Shown here piece by piece: positions 23,812 to 38,637 of a DNA stretch of 64,000 bases. Position 1 is the stretch's first letter, and every line of letters begins with the position of its first letter. Origin of the DNA: Rhodeus uyekii (lineage: Eukaryota; Chordata; Actinopteri; Cypriniformes; Acheilognathidae); NCBI GenBank assembly GCA_037043235.1, contig JAWRVZ010000003.1, positions 10,343,501 to 10,407,500 of the forward strand, given 5' to 3'. The notes beneath the pieces were generated by a model that did no database searches, had not been told where the DNA came from, and worked only from the letters and a program-made list of their open reading frames with translations. The translations under genes and the position numbers were made by a program.

Positions 23812-26800
23812 AAATTAATATAATGTAATATTACATGTAATGTAATATAATTAAATACAAAAACATCAATTAACACTGACAAAAATGTCTACACCAAAAC
23901 TGCAAAAGCAAAAAAATTACTCAGTACTGGCAGAAAATCAAGTTTTACTGACCATCCGATGCTGAATTCCACATGAGCATCAAACAGGGCCACGATGGGG
24001 GCAGTCGCAGCTCTCCAGCCACTGACCCGAGAGCGAATCAAGCCCTCCTGTCTTTCATGTCGAACTACTTTAATGAAGTCAGGACGCTGCTGGTTGGTCT
24101 CATCCACAAACCTCTGCAGGTTTTCCGACAGTTCAGCTTTGAGTCAATAGAAGGAAAAGAGGGATTAGCTGAAAAACCTGCAATATAAAAACTCATACCT
24201 CCAACCTGCTGTTTACCAAATCATCCTTGTGGCCTCTGAGAAAGTTTCAGTACTCGCCAGAAATGAAGCGGGGAGACCCTAGTGACACATGTACCTGACT
24301 TTTATTACGTTCTAATCAAAATCCGTTTATATAGACTCCCCCCTCGACCTCTCAGGGAATCAGGAACATGAACTGAAGCGCTTCAAACATCAGACACTAA
24401 TATTTGCTAGGGGTCTGTGATATTTGGAGTCGCTACCGCTGTCTGCCGGTGATTACTCCCCTCCCATCTGTCTCCAGTGCTGTTTGTTTTTATTAGAGAG
24501 AAAGCCATCATCCTGTCTCACCATGGCAACCAAATGGTGCGAAGTGGGGCCACTGCCAATCTGTGGGAGAATGAAACGTCCAAACCTCTGCACCTCACGT
24601 TAACCGCCCTGCCCCCTCGCTGTATCCCACACATGCAGAGTAAAAGGTCACTGTAGCATAACCATTATTCTGGAAAAAACAAATAATCTAGAGGTGACTG
24701 GGAGCAAATAAAAGGCTTTATTTTCTGATGGGGCTGAGATGAACACACCTCAGTTGTGTACTTTACCGCACAACAAACCAGCAGGTATCTTAAATCTTCA
24801 CCAGGGGTTTCCGATGCCAAGGAAAACAAATTCATTGATCCCCTGGCAGGGACCAACTTGATAAAATATATAGTATACAGACTATATATAGTATATTTAT
24901 ACTGTGTGTAAAATGAGTTTGCTAAGTCTTTAATATATGTGTTTTTACTTTTACGAATTTGAAAGGTTCAACTTATAAACTTTATATGATATAATATTAA
25001 AATATAATCTGCATAATAATGCATTAAAATGTTTGTATTATTTTTTTTAATATTTTTACTTTTATTACATTGACAGTGTATCTAATATTTAATAATATTA
25101 CTGGTATCTAAATATATTAAAATATCAGACAATATTAATATTATGAATTACTATTATTAATATGTTTAAAACTTTTTTATTTTACTTTTAGGTCACTGTA
25201 TCATACGTATATTTTTTGATTATATAATATTGGTATTTTATTTTGTCCTTGGATTAATGTCATAATAATCAACTAATTAATGTATTCTTTCTTTATTATT
25301 ATTTATTTTATCTATATACCCAGGGAATGCATGGATTGAAATAAAGTTTATGATGTATTTGCTCAAATGTAAAATTGAGTTGATGGATGCACACTTCAAA
25401 AGAACTACAAGGAACAGTATACTATCCTGGCATCGTTTGGATACTATGATTTTTAAGCTGGGGAATTTTGGCAAGCAGGGAGTACACTGTATGATTTATA
25501 ATAGTCCTTTACAACTGTTGCTTGTCAGACTGTACGAACATGATCCCTACTGTAACCTATGTCCCACTGATGGACTGTACGGCAGTCAAAACGCGGGGAA
25601 GAGCTCATAACTTGAATTGCTCATATCTCAAATCATTTTTTCCCCCAAGAAATAAGTGAAAAAAATGTATCCATTCCAGCCCTTTAAAAAACTCACAAAG
25701 CTATAGTATATAAGGATTCCTGTGATGTAAAATAAAATTTGGTTTTAATTATGAGATCTTACCTTCGAGACAGACGATACAGTAGCAGCATGTGCGGAGG
25801 AGGAGGAGGGATAGCATAGATTATATAGATAACGTAAGCACAATATGGAAATGTAGTGTTTCTTCCCGTGTAGTGTATGGATAGAGCATAATGAGTGTAA
25901 TGTATGCCTCAGAACCTCATTTTTATTATTATTGAACACACATAACTCATACTGCTTCCAGCATAATACTAGTGAATCACTCGTCGCTCCCGGTAACCTC
26001 TAGTGGAGATCATATGCAATTAACCCATAAATGTATATAACATACACCACAGGCTTGCGGGGGATGCTTACGGAAGTCACCGAACACATGAAGTGAAGGA
26101 GTGAGGCGACGTGGACTGCACCGAGTGCTCGAACACCTCTAGCGTCAGCGACTGTAAGCTGCTCATATCTCAAATCTTTACTCTTATCTCAAAGCAAAAA
26201 TTGATTTGTGGATTACTCGTATGTCGGGACGCTCATATCCCAAGGTATTACTGTATGTGACATGATTGGTAAGCTGCATCTACATTCGGGATAGAATTGT
26301 ATCATCGTGTTCTGCAATTCTATTGGTTTTTGATTTGATTTGTTTATTATTGGAGATGCCACAATGCAGGACTGCCTCTTTTGATACTGCTAGAATTTCG
26401 TATATTCGTATTTTCAATATTCATTAATCGAAACATGTCAAACTAGCGATCAAAGACTTCAAATTTTGGCCTAGGATCAGAGGAATCGTTTAGGATTCAC
26501 AAAATCTATATCAAACAGCCAACTCTTGGCAAAAATTGCACAGTGTGAACCCGGGAGATTACTATTTAAAGACCCACTGAAGTTGATTGAAACACACAGC
26601 ATTATTCAATGTCTTTACGCAATTTCCACAGAAACAGGAAGACAGGGGGGGACATATCAGCTGGCTTCTCCCCTTTATTCTATTAGCCATTAGCATCTAG
26701 CTTATACACATCTTAGCCAGAGCTGTTGAGCTTGGTAAATCCACAGTTTCCTCCTAATCTCTAACAATTTCTAACAGTTTACTCTTAATCTCCTCCATAC

Positions 26801-29571
26801 CTCTTTAAAATATTGCATTCTGCGCAGAATTCAAATGAGTACGATACATTTTCTGGTACAGCCAATTAGCGCATATAATCCGCTCTGTGCTATCATGAGT
26901 CATGTGATGCTAACATATTTACTCTGTCTGAATCGCTCCCTTATATCTTCTAGAAACTAATTATGTCATTGTTTTGGAGCACACTAGCATACAGATAACA
27001 GTTAGCCTAACATATTCATACTAAAACAAAACAAATCAAAATCCATTTTGATTTCATGGGGATTTTAAACAAAGATTTAGCTTGATTGAACAGGCTTTTT
27101 CTAGACCAGAAGGTTCATGAGAGAAATGTCTCGCTTCTGACACCAAAGCATAAAACATTTAGATGTGCATACTGGATACATGTACATCTGCTGTCCACAA
27201 TCCCCTAATCTTGTCATGTTACAGACCTCAGATATTCTTTCCACATGATTTCACATTCATATGCATTATTCATCGTAATCTGTCATATAAGAATCAATCC
27301 CCACCGAAGGAGTCCCTGTGTGCCTCTGGCAAATCAAAAAAAGCATTGCTGGTGCAGCAACAGGCCCTCACCACTGTTGCTGTTGTCATCGACCAGGATT
27401 ATCTCCTTGAGCAAGTGGGAGGGCGTCCGATGGATCACCGAATGAACAGAACGCAGGATGACCGACAGCGCCTCGTTCACAAAGATGAAGATGATGCTGA
27501 CCTGTGGTAGACTGGAGGGGTACGAAATGTTTCTGCACCTGCAGAGAAAAAAACTAAGTATCACACACCTGGAAGAAAAGCCTTTCTGAGATTAAATATC
27601 CTTCACTTTTTCTTGGTTCCGACTATAAATGCACTGGTAACATTTTAATTTTAAGTTTGAAGAGTCTAAAAAATCATTTTGATGTATATTTTTATATTGA
27701 ATGTATGTTTGTATATTCAATGTATATTTTTAATTTTAAAATGAAACTACAAAACTGGCTTGATTTTATCCGACCGTTCTACACAGATGGCATAAATAAT
27801 CACATAACCAGAGGCATTTAATAAAAAGTTTGAAGTTTTGAATCTCTCTGCCACATTTTCTATTGCTTCATATAAATCCTTCATATAAATCCTGATTGAG
27901 CTACAGGAAAGCATTGGTGTTAACAGGGAAAGCAAGAACTGATTCAATGTGTTTCTTGAATGCAATGTAAGTCGCTTTGGATAAAAGCATCTGCAAATGC
28001 ACAAATGTAAATCCACAACTATATGGATTTGATATTATAAAAACCTGTTTTCATTTACATTAACTAATTGGCTTTCATTGTATATAAAGTATAAAATTAT
28101 ATGTCTTTATGTATATAAAGACAAAATAAATTATTATAATATTACTAAAATATAAAGTATCTGTATAATATTTACTTTACATTACTATATCTATCTATCT
28201 ATATACAGATACACAAATGTTATACATTTATTTTCTAGATTTAATCTTATTATAACAACAATAAATAAATGTATGGAGCCCTTTAAGGGACACTCTGGTT
28301 GAAATAATATGGGATATGGGTAGAAAAAAATTCTTTTGCATTTTCATGTTTTGTGTTCCTGTGAGAAATTTTGCATCCCCAAACAAAATGTTTGCATTCC
28401 ATGAGAAAGTTTGTTTGCTCGTTAAATATTTAAGTCCCCCCCCAGTAACAATTTTGCAATCTCCCTGAAAAACATTGCATACCCATTCAAAGTGTTTGTG
28501 TTCCTTCTGAGCAACTTTGAGTTCACTCACAAAATACTGAATTATTCTCTGTAAAAATATCTGTAAAATATTTACTTTTTATTTTTTTACTACATCCAAA
28601 ATATACATTACAATGTACATTATACGTTAATATAATAAAATAAAATAATATAAAATCATTTATAATTTTATTTTATATCAGACAGTTTTATAGATATAAA
28701 TAGACCGTTTTTTCAGACTTATAATCCAAGAATTATATATATATATATAAATAAACATTTATCCTTGTGACCTTATCAGTCCATTTTCCTGATATGAAAC
28801 ATATAAAATAAAAATATTAATTATTTCATAGTTTAACTTTCCATTGGGTTTTATTGATCAGACTGTGAACAGGAAAAACAAAAATATTTAAAAGAATACA
28901 TTTTCATATCTGAACTTTTTCAAATTTATTTCTATTGTTCATTATGACATAACAATGCAGCAAAATCACTGTTTGCAAAAGGACAAAGGTTATATGCATA
29001 TATGCTAATAAGAGGGAGAGAGGAAAAGGTAGTGAGAAATTAGTGATTCATTCACCCGTCTGGCCTGAGGTCTGGGATGGCTCTGTCTAGAGAGAGCCTG
29101 TCGCTGAGGTAGCCATTGTAACCGTAGTACTGGAACTTCTTCAGGGCCACCTTGCGGCTCTCTGGGCCGAGGTCATGACCCCAATGTGCAAAAAGAGAGT
29201 CTGAGAGGGACATGTCAGCTGTGTCGTCTCCATCTTTGAATGGTTTCTCTAGAAGTTCAGACGAAAAGAACAGAGTTAGCAGTGCTAGTGCAAGGCCAAA
29301 AACATCTGAGTCATCACCTGAGCTGTTAGTCTTTAAAATTAAATTATTAGTTATTAAGTAGTTAATTATTTATTAAGGAATTATTATTAAGGAATTAAAT
29401 ATTTTAATTCCTTTTGTTTGTATCATTATCGCTATTGTTGTTACATGGTGTTGTTATAATTAAAATAATTATTATTTATAAATATTTTTATTACCTTTCA
29501 ATAATAATTTTAATATTTATTATTATTATTATTATTCTATGTTTAAATATTTTCTTTTACGTAATTAAAAA

Positions 29572-29607
<36 letters not shown>

Positions 29608-32600
29608 GTTGTTCAAAAACAACAACAACAATATTTTAAACGATAACATTACGTTAATAATAAAAATATTTAATAATAAAAATAACACAATGCAAAATGC
29701 ATTAAAACAGATACATTCTAATAAATTATATTGCATACACAAATCAATCAAATCAATATTTATGTATAAAGCACATTTAAAAACAACCAAAGTTGACCAC
29801 GGTGGTGACGAATAAATGAATAAATAAATAAATAAATAAATACATACATATCTAATAGGAGGAACAACACAATGCAATAAATACAATGTTTGTTTTTTAA
29901 CATGATACTAAGGTAACACCATGGGTTATGACTAAGTACACTGACAGCCAGTTGCAGTTTGGAAACTATTACCACAAGAATTATGATTCTATTACTTCTG
30001 CAACTTCCATTCATCAACTCTGTGATCCCATCAAGGTCTTGAGGAAAGCTAATCCTTCTTGCAAAAAACTCTCCACTAAGCTGCATGGGCAGAAAATATC
30101 TCCTTCCACTACATCAAATTCATATCCTAAAAAGATATGACAGGCTGCAGAACTATGAATGCTGAGTACACAGGCAGAACAGAGAGAAAGTGCCCTGGCA
30201 ATGCTCAAAGAATGATGAAAGGCCAATGCAGGTAATTAAGAAATGCTAATTAACAGCAGAGGTTATTTAATTACAGCCACTGCAAAGAGCTGGTCTGGGG
30301 AGAATTCATCTTTACCAACTTCAGAGCAGAAGACACTGCTTTCACAAACTACAAATGAATTTTAAGGGGCTGTCGTGTAAAAATAAACAAAAAAAAGTCA
30401 GTTTTAGCCATTCCTGTAAATCTACATCCAAAATCATAAATAAAAAAAATAAATAAATAAAAATTCAATCCTAGATGCTAATCTTCACGCTTATTATTTC
30501 TAGCTTACTTTGTGACCATTATCCATTCTGATTATTTCCAAAATGCAACAATGATATAAATAGAGGACTGTGGCTCGAATTAGTAAAATAAAGGGAAGAA
30601 ATGCAGCTTGAGAGTCACGTTTACAGTAAAATAGAGCTTAGCCTCATTCCAGCTCTATTCAGCATAGTAGCCTACTTTCAAACAAAGCCAGCAGAAACAG
30701 GCCACAAGGTTTTACTGGCTGGGAATCAAACTGCAAGATGATGAATAACAGTATTTATGGTCCAAAAAGCCATTTAGGTGTTCCGTTAACCATGCAATTC
30801 AGGTAGTGACCACACTGATATGCAGAAAATACTCTAAATAGGTGTCCTGTCTTTGTGCTCCAAATGACTTTGGATTCAGTCGATAACCAATGACACTTAT
30901 TTTGTATCATGCTAAGAAAAGAGGAGAGGTTCAAACAGACTGAACTAGAAAGAACTGCAGAATCTGATAGAGCAGTGCAATTAGGTTGAAAAAAGGATCT
31001 TCCGTTCATGTGATGTGAACAAAAGGAAAAATACTCTAAAGTTTGCTGATAGGAGCTACTGTGATATTCATCTTCAACCTTCTCTTCTGGGAAGCAGTTG
31101 GCATGTGACTCACGCAAATAATAATTATATTACATACAGAAGTGCTAAGCACAAATCAAACTAATGTTAGGGACTAAATATGCTAATTAACTAAGCCATT
31201 GGTTTTCTTTAAATCTTCACCTTTCTAGCATTTTGTTCTTATTTATGTGTGGAATAAAACCAGGTGAAAATGTAACATTTGCAACAATAAAATGTTATTT
31301 ATGGGTTCCAACAGGGATAATGATCTATTATACTATATGATAAAATCCCCTCTAGTTAACTTTATATTATTACATTTAAAATTTAATTGAAAATTATTTA
31401 AAAAAACAACTTAAAAACTTGAAGAATACAAAAAGCGATACAAAAAGTATACAAAAGAATACAAAAAGTACACAAAGAGTTCAATACAACACAAAAACAC
31501 ATTTTGCGCAGCTACTGTGGGATCATCTGTTTAAAATAAAAGGTAGAGCTGTGTGTCATCAGCATAGCAATGATAGGAGAAACCGTGTGCCTGTATGATG
31601 GAACCAAGTGCTGTGATGTATATGAAGAGAAAGAGTCCAAGTACTGAACCCTGAGGAACCCCAGTGATCAGCTGATATGCCACACCAGGCATCTGTGAGA
31701 TAGGGTTCAGTGAAGCGGAGTTTCTGTGATACCCATTGACAAGAGGGTGGACAGAAGGATCTGATGAGTAACAGTGTCAAAGGCAGTAGATATATCCAAA
31801 AGAATGAGAACTGATGTTTTTGAATCAGCTTTTGCAATCCTTTTGCTTCAGTGACTGACAGTAATGCAGTCTCGGTTGAATGGCCCTTGTTGAAACCAGA
31901 AGCGTTAATGTCCAACTGGTTACTCTGTGAGAGGAAAGATAATAACTGATTGAAAACAACATGTTCAAGTGTTTTTGCTTATGAATGGCAGTATAGAGAC
32001 AGGTGTGCAATTATCTACAAGTGATGTGTTTAATGCGCGGGTTTTCAGCAGTGGGGTTACCCGATCCTGCTTGAATGCGGAAGCGAAAGTTTCAGTGTGG
32101 AGAGATGTGTTGAGGATGTGTGTGAGTGATGGTAAAAGTGTGGGAGAGATGGCTCGTTGAAGATGTGAGAGGATGGGATCTAAAGAGCAGGCGGTAGGAT
32201 GGCTGGAAATAAGTTTAGTGAGTGACTCTGTGAGTGGAAAGAAGGAGGAGAGAAGATTTGTGGTTGCATAAGTGGTTGGTCTAAGTTCTGACCAACTACT
32301 GACTGCTAATAGCTCTTATTTTGGCAATTAAGAAATTGGCAAAATCATTGGCAGTTAAAGTGGTGGAGTGCGGTGGCGGAAGGGGACAGAGGAGAGAGCT
32401 GAATGTTTTGAAGAGTGTGTGCGAGTTTGAGGTGCTGTCGATCATGATGTGGAAATGCAAAGATTTAGCAGCATGGACTTCAGTAAAAAAGGTTGAGAGC
32501 AGAGACATACTCAAGTCAGATGTGTCTTTTGATTTGTGCTATTTTCTCTTAGCTGTCCTTACACAAAGAACATCAGTTAGCCAGGGGTTAGAGGGAGTAG

Positions 32601-35600
32601 CTCCTGCTGGCCTGGAAGAGAGCAGACAGATATTGTCTAGACATGAAGTTAGAGTGGTACATAAAGTGTCTGTTGCAGTGTTTCTTATCCAGAGATGAGA
32701 ATTGCTTTGGGGGAGGAAGAGAGGATGAAACAACAGAGGAAAGGAGAGGGGTTGGTGGTGCAGAAGTAGTACGCTTTAGATTAAATGTCATGAAGAAATG
32801 TGCAAAGGTTTAACCAGAATGTTGTCTGTGATGCAGTTGCGTGTGTAGATGTAAGTTGGGTTGGTTGCCTGATTTGTGAGCACCTGTGGTGATGCGTAAT
32901 TTAAGATCAAATGAGGCTAGGAGAGAGAGGAAGTCTGTAGCGTAAGGCTTCTCCAAATTAATGTTGAAATCACCAAAGACTACAAGTGGAGTGCCATCCT
33001 CAAGGAATATGGACAGCAGCATATCCAGCTCCTCAACAAAGGAGCCCAGCTGACCTGGAGGGCGGTAGATTACAGCAATGTGAATTTTGTCTGGAGTTGA
33101 AACTGTAATAGCAAGAAATTCAAACAAATTGTACTTGCATTGAGAAGAGTAAGTAGAGTATTTCCAATCGTTAGAAATGAGAAGCAATACCTGTACTACC
33201 ACCCCTCCCAGACTGACGAGGGGTGCAAGAGAAAGATAAGTTGTTAGAGAGAGCACAGGGGTTTGCTGAATCCTCTGGTCGAATCCATGTCTCAGTCAAA
33301 CCCAAGATATTGAGAGCAGAATTAGTTGCAAAGGCTGGAATAAAGATAGCTTTGTTGACTGCTGACTGACAGTTCTAGAGACCCACAGAAATGGAAAGAG
33401 AAATAACCATTTGAAAAAGAATGAATAGGAAGCAAGTTATCAATATTGCGCTGCCTTCTGTGTGTGATGGCACATGGGAATGTACTGAAAGCATATGTTG
33501 AGCAGGAGGAAGGAGGAGTAGGGGAAATGTGAGAACAGAAGAAGGCATGTGGAAGAAAACCTAATATCCTTGCTCGGTGGAGTCGGGGAGGCAGAGTCTT
33601 TACCGAGTCAGTCTTCACACCAGGAGTCTGAATACTTCCGTCCACACACTAAATAAATATAACGCTTCAGTGAAAACAACAGATTGCTACACCCTCAAAT
33701 TAGTAGCTACCCTTCAAACCTAAAGCCATTGAATAGTTCAAATCGAAACCAGGGCAGGATAGGAGCTTACTTAAGTGCAATAAAGTACAACAACAACAGC
33801 AAACATGGCTGTTCAAAAATAAAGTGCTGAGTCACAACGAAGTTGTAAAACCAACAAACAAGCAAAAAATCTAAATGAATCCTTCCTGCTAGTAAATACT
33901 ACAATGCACACCGAGACAGAACTAGGAATTTAAGAATAAATAATACTACTACTAATAATTTAATATTAATTACAGTAATCCCTCGCCACTTCGCGGTTCA
34001 AGTTTCACAGCCTCAGTGCATTGCGGATTTTTCAAAATTATTCATTGAAAAAATAAAACTTCTAAAATACCGCCATATCGTACTGCGGAAAGCAGCGTTG
34101 CTTCATAGTGATGCGAGAGAAATGGTTTCCCAGGATGCCAAACAAAGAGAGAAACTCTCTCAGAGGCTTTGTACACGCCCACGGCACGCAGACAAGACAC
34201 GTGATTGGTTCCCGGCGCGAGATCACGAGTGAGAGCACGAGTGGAGTGGGAGCCTCTTCGCCTCTCTCAGAAGCAAATGTTGACGATTCAGCGCCGATAT
34301 CTGACGAGGCGCTTCCGGAACTGATTTAAAGGCCTCATTATACCAGTATACCAAACGTCATTGATGAGTGTAGAGCACCATAATACGTATCGTATGAGAG
34401 AGAGAGTAAATGTATAATATTAAGGTTTTATAATTAAATAGATTTAATTAAAATACATTTAAAGTATAAATATATATTTTAAACATTCTGGTAGCTACAC
34501 ACACATATACGGAAATTCATATTGGGGGCCAATCCTACTTCGTAGAAATCAGTTATTATAATCTTTATCCGCTGTGCTCAGTAAAGTTGATGAGTCAAAA
34601 CCCGTCCACTATACACCATGTACTTACAGCCTAAAATAACACTAGATGAAGTTCTCACTGCTAAGCCAATTACTTTTTCATCCCTTTAGCTCTAAGTACT
34701 AAAGCTATCAACAAAATAAAGAAACACCACAAGCTACAGATTTAATATTTAAAAAAGGATATAGTAGGATATAATCACGTAATATTTTCATTAAAAATAC
34801 CTTTACCACGAGAACCAGGCTTTCTTTTTATCTGTGGAACACAAGCAAATGTTTTGAAGGCCAATCTTTTCAATATAATGAAAAGCAATGAGAACTGGGA
34901 CTGTCAAGCTCCAAAATGACAAAAAAGCACCATTAAAGTATGAAGTAACAGTGGTGCACCCTATTTCAAGTCTTCCAAAGTCATAAGACAGCTTTCAGAG
35001 AATACATTGTACAATATTTTTCCTTTTGCACACCACAGAAGAAAGAAAGTCATACGGGTTTGGAACGACATGAGGGAAAACTATTCCTTTAAAACACAGC
35101 TAGAAGAAAAGATTCATGTTGTGAGACACGATCCAATCCAAAACATAGTCGTTTCTCCTTTTAAAATGCAAAAGCCTCGGGAGGGTTGCGTCACAGAGGA
35201 CGGCTAGCGTTTCTGACCTCGCCTGTGGCATGCTGTCTGCCTGTCAGTGCCAGCTCTATGGAGCAAATGTAAAACAAGACACCCAACATGTAACCCAAAC
35301 TACTGAAGAGCACATGCATACAGCCTGCAAATGCAAAAACATCATGTTGTTCTGACATTTGGGAGAATCTTTGGTGTACAGACGTAGGGATCATGTGAGC
35401 GTGTATGTCACATTCGGTTTGTGTGCATATGTATTTTTCTGAAGACGACTCTGACTCACAGACCCAAGACGACATTGAGAGCCAAAATATGAGAGCACTC
35501 ACATGACCCTAATGTGTTACATAGCTAACCTAATGTTTTGCTGTCAAATCCATCTCTACAAACCGATGAGACAACACAGAGCTCTGCTTCCCGAAAAAAT

Positions 35601-38592
35601 ATAATACAAAACACAAAAACCAAATGGAATATGGAAATCACTGGAAAAACAATATATAGTTTCATAGCTTGATTTTTATTAAAACTGATTTTAACTAGAA
35701 GGTCGCATTAAAATAGTCTTTTTTCAATACCTTCATAAGTTTTGCAAATTAATTTAAATGTAAAAAAAATAACAGACCCACATTTTCAACCATTAAAAGT
35801 GAAAATTCAAATGAACACAAAATGTCTTGTGAAAGTGAAGAGAAAACAAATCTGTTGTTTTCACCATGATAAACTATTTTTCCCCAAAAGTATGTGTACT
35901 TGCATACCAAAGAGATAAAAAAGTAAATTGTAAATGAATGCATGCTTGAGATGAGTATAAAATTATATAAAAATGATGTATACTATATAAAATGATTCCT
36001 CATAAATAGCAAAACAGGTGAAATAAAACAAATATTAGATAACTAAAATGAGAAATGTTGCCTTGAAATAAGTTGAAGTACAGCAATAAAAAATTTAAAC
36101 TGAAATAAAAAGAAATGAATGCTACATAAAAATAGAGGCAAGTGGAAATATTGGTTAAATTCAGCCATTTATGCTGTTTGTTATTGTTATTGTTCCCAAA
36201 CAGCTAATAATGTGTTTCTAATGTTAAATAAACCACGTTCCCATTCACTATCTTGGAGTCAAGATAACTCCCTTCTAAAAATCTGCATCCTTAGTAATGC
36301 TCTTCACTTCTGCCATATTATTCATAAAATAACATTCACATAAAAAAAGTGTTTTGGGGTATCACCACCGCTGCACTCCGGAAAACGCCACAGCCTGCGT
36401 CATCTAGTTTCATTGTATATATATTAAAAGAGTTATATAGAAGGTACCATAGTTGAACGAACAACCATATTAAATAATGCATGTTTTTCCTTCTGCATCT
36501 CCTTAAGGGCCAGTCACACAGCCGATCACGCATGAATCACTCACAAATCATGCACAGAATGGGTTTGTGCGTGCTTGTGCGTATTCCACAAACATTTGAC
36601 GCACACCCGACGCATGAATCACTGACAGAGCGCGTCCAAACACGCACGCTTCGCGAACGTTCCACGTTCAAGCACTTTCAGAATCCACATTGTCAGTGGA
36701 ATGAACGTGATACGTGCGCAGTTCATGCGTGATATGAAGGAGGGGCGTCAGTGGACGTGCGCGGTTTCGAACAAGTACCGACGCATAAGGACTGACAGCC
36801 GACGTGTGTCCTGCGCATAGTCACGCATAAACTACACCCACCGACTCATGAATAACGCACACGGAGCGTCGGAAAATTTTTGAACCGTTCAAAACTCAAA
36901 ATCACGCACAAAACGCCTTCTACGCACATCCACTTACAATCACTGACGGTCCACGTACGTTCCACCGACGAATTACGCATACGACCCACGCTCCGCGCAG
37001 AAACTAAAATCTGTACGTAGTTCGTGCGTGATTCATGCGTTTTCGCTGACCCTTAAGATACATGAATTCAGTGAAGGCTGTTTTAAAGCTATGACGTCAT
37101 TAACTTGTTGGCCAAAGAAGTGCATGACTAAGAGGTAATTGGATACTCTACTTGATTAAACGAGCCAGTAGTGCACAGTGATATGAGCACAGATACACAA
37201 CAACAATTTATAAATGATTCCATACTACATATACAGTCCACTCTCCTAAAAATTTCCTGCAGCAATTTAGACAATTGGACAATGTAAACAGCTCTGAACG
37301 CATTTTTGTTTATTGTCTGTAGCACCACAGACCAATTTCAGTCTCTGTTCACTTTATTGACCCAGTGTAAATATTTGGCATAGACACGGTAATAAAACAG
37401 TTTATTGCTTTCTTTCAATGCAGTGCATCTTAATCCAAATAGCTCTTTCAACACATCTGAAAGTCTCTCTTGCAAATATTTCAGGGATGGACCGTCTCTC
37501 TGCACACTAACAGCTTCATTATACATTCTGGCCAGTCAAAAGCTGCTCGACAAGCTTCACATTGCAGTACAAAATGACCAGATGCCCAAAGCCATTTCCA
37601 TAAACTACTACACTGCAAGAGCTTTTGTAACCATGAAAGATTTTTTTTTAATGGCTTCTGAAATGCTCACTCAATTCTGGTATTACTCGTTGCAAGGTTG
37701 TTGTTTTTTTACAGCATCCTTGGATATTTTGCAAAGCCTTAGTCATTCCACAACCGTCATACCTTTAAAGTTTTATATTTATAATACATTTGTATTACTT
37801 TTGTTCTTTTTATATTCCTTCCATTCCTATTGTAAGCAACAGTAAGCAAAATGTTGTTTAAAGAAGACTTATGCTCACCAAGGCTGAATTTATTTTATCA
37901 ACATTTAACATTACTCTAGTTTTCAGTGTCATATGCGACATGACCCTTGATAAATTAAAAAGTGAAATAAAATAAAAATCTTAACTGATGACTTTTCCAG
38001 CTCAAGTCAATTGAGTAGTCATATTTAACCACTGCATGAAGCAACATTAAATTTATAAATCTTTATAAACACACACATATAAAAAAAGAAGCAGCGCTCT
38101 AGCAGGATCATGTTCACAGCTCAGCACCCTGCTACTTGATTGGCATTTGCCAGAGAACACCAGAATTGGCAAGACCATCATTAGTGGCCCGTTCTCTTCA
38201 CGCATGAGAGCAGGTTCACACTGAGCACATGTGACAGACGTGAAAGAGTCTAGAGATGCCATGGGGAACGTTATGCTGCGTGTCATCCAGCATGACCGGT
38301 TTGGCAGTGGGTCAGTAATGATCTGGGGAGGAATATCCTTGGAGGGTCGCACAGACCTCCCCATGCTGGCCAATGGCTCCCTTACGTCTGTTAATTACCG
38401 GGATGAAATCCTCAGAGCCATTGTCCGACCTTATGCTGGTGCCGTGACCCTGGGTTTCTTCTGGTGCTTGATAATCAGAACGAGCTTGATTTCCAAGGTG
38501 TGTTTACTCCCACACATGGACTATGTTTTAGTGACTGGAGCTTCCACTGCAGAAGTACAGACATAGTGCAGACAAACACATCAATTACACAG

Positions 38593-38637
<45 letters not shown>

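Noticed and set aside
23947..23953. Alternative exon 4 donor (GTAAAA at 23948-23943)
   Set aside because: It would add bases that break the phase with exon 5 and the conserved GWAEP sequence; GTCAGT at 23952 fits both.
29414..30086. ORFs of 108-133 codons on both strands
   Set aside because: Produced by (AAT)n and (AAAT)n runs; the peptides are Ile/Asn/Leu low complexity.
30755..31117. 120-codon minus ORF in intron 1
   Set aside because: No domain, no splice partner and no similarity that I recognise; its length is within chance for this much sequence.
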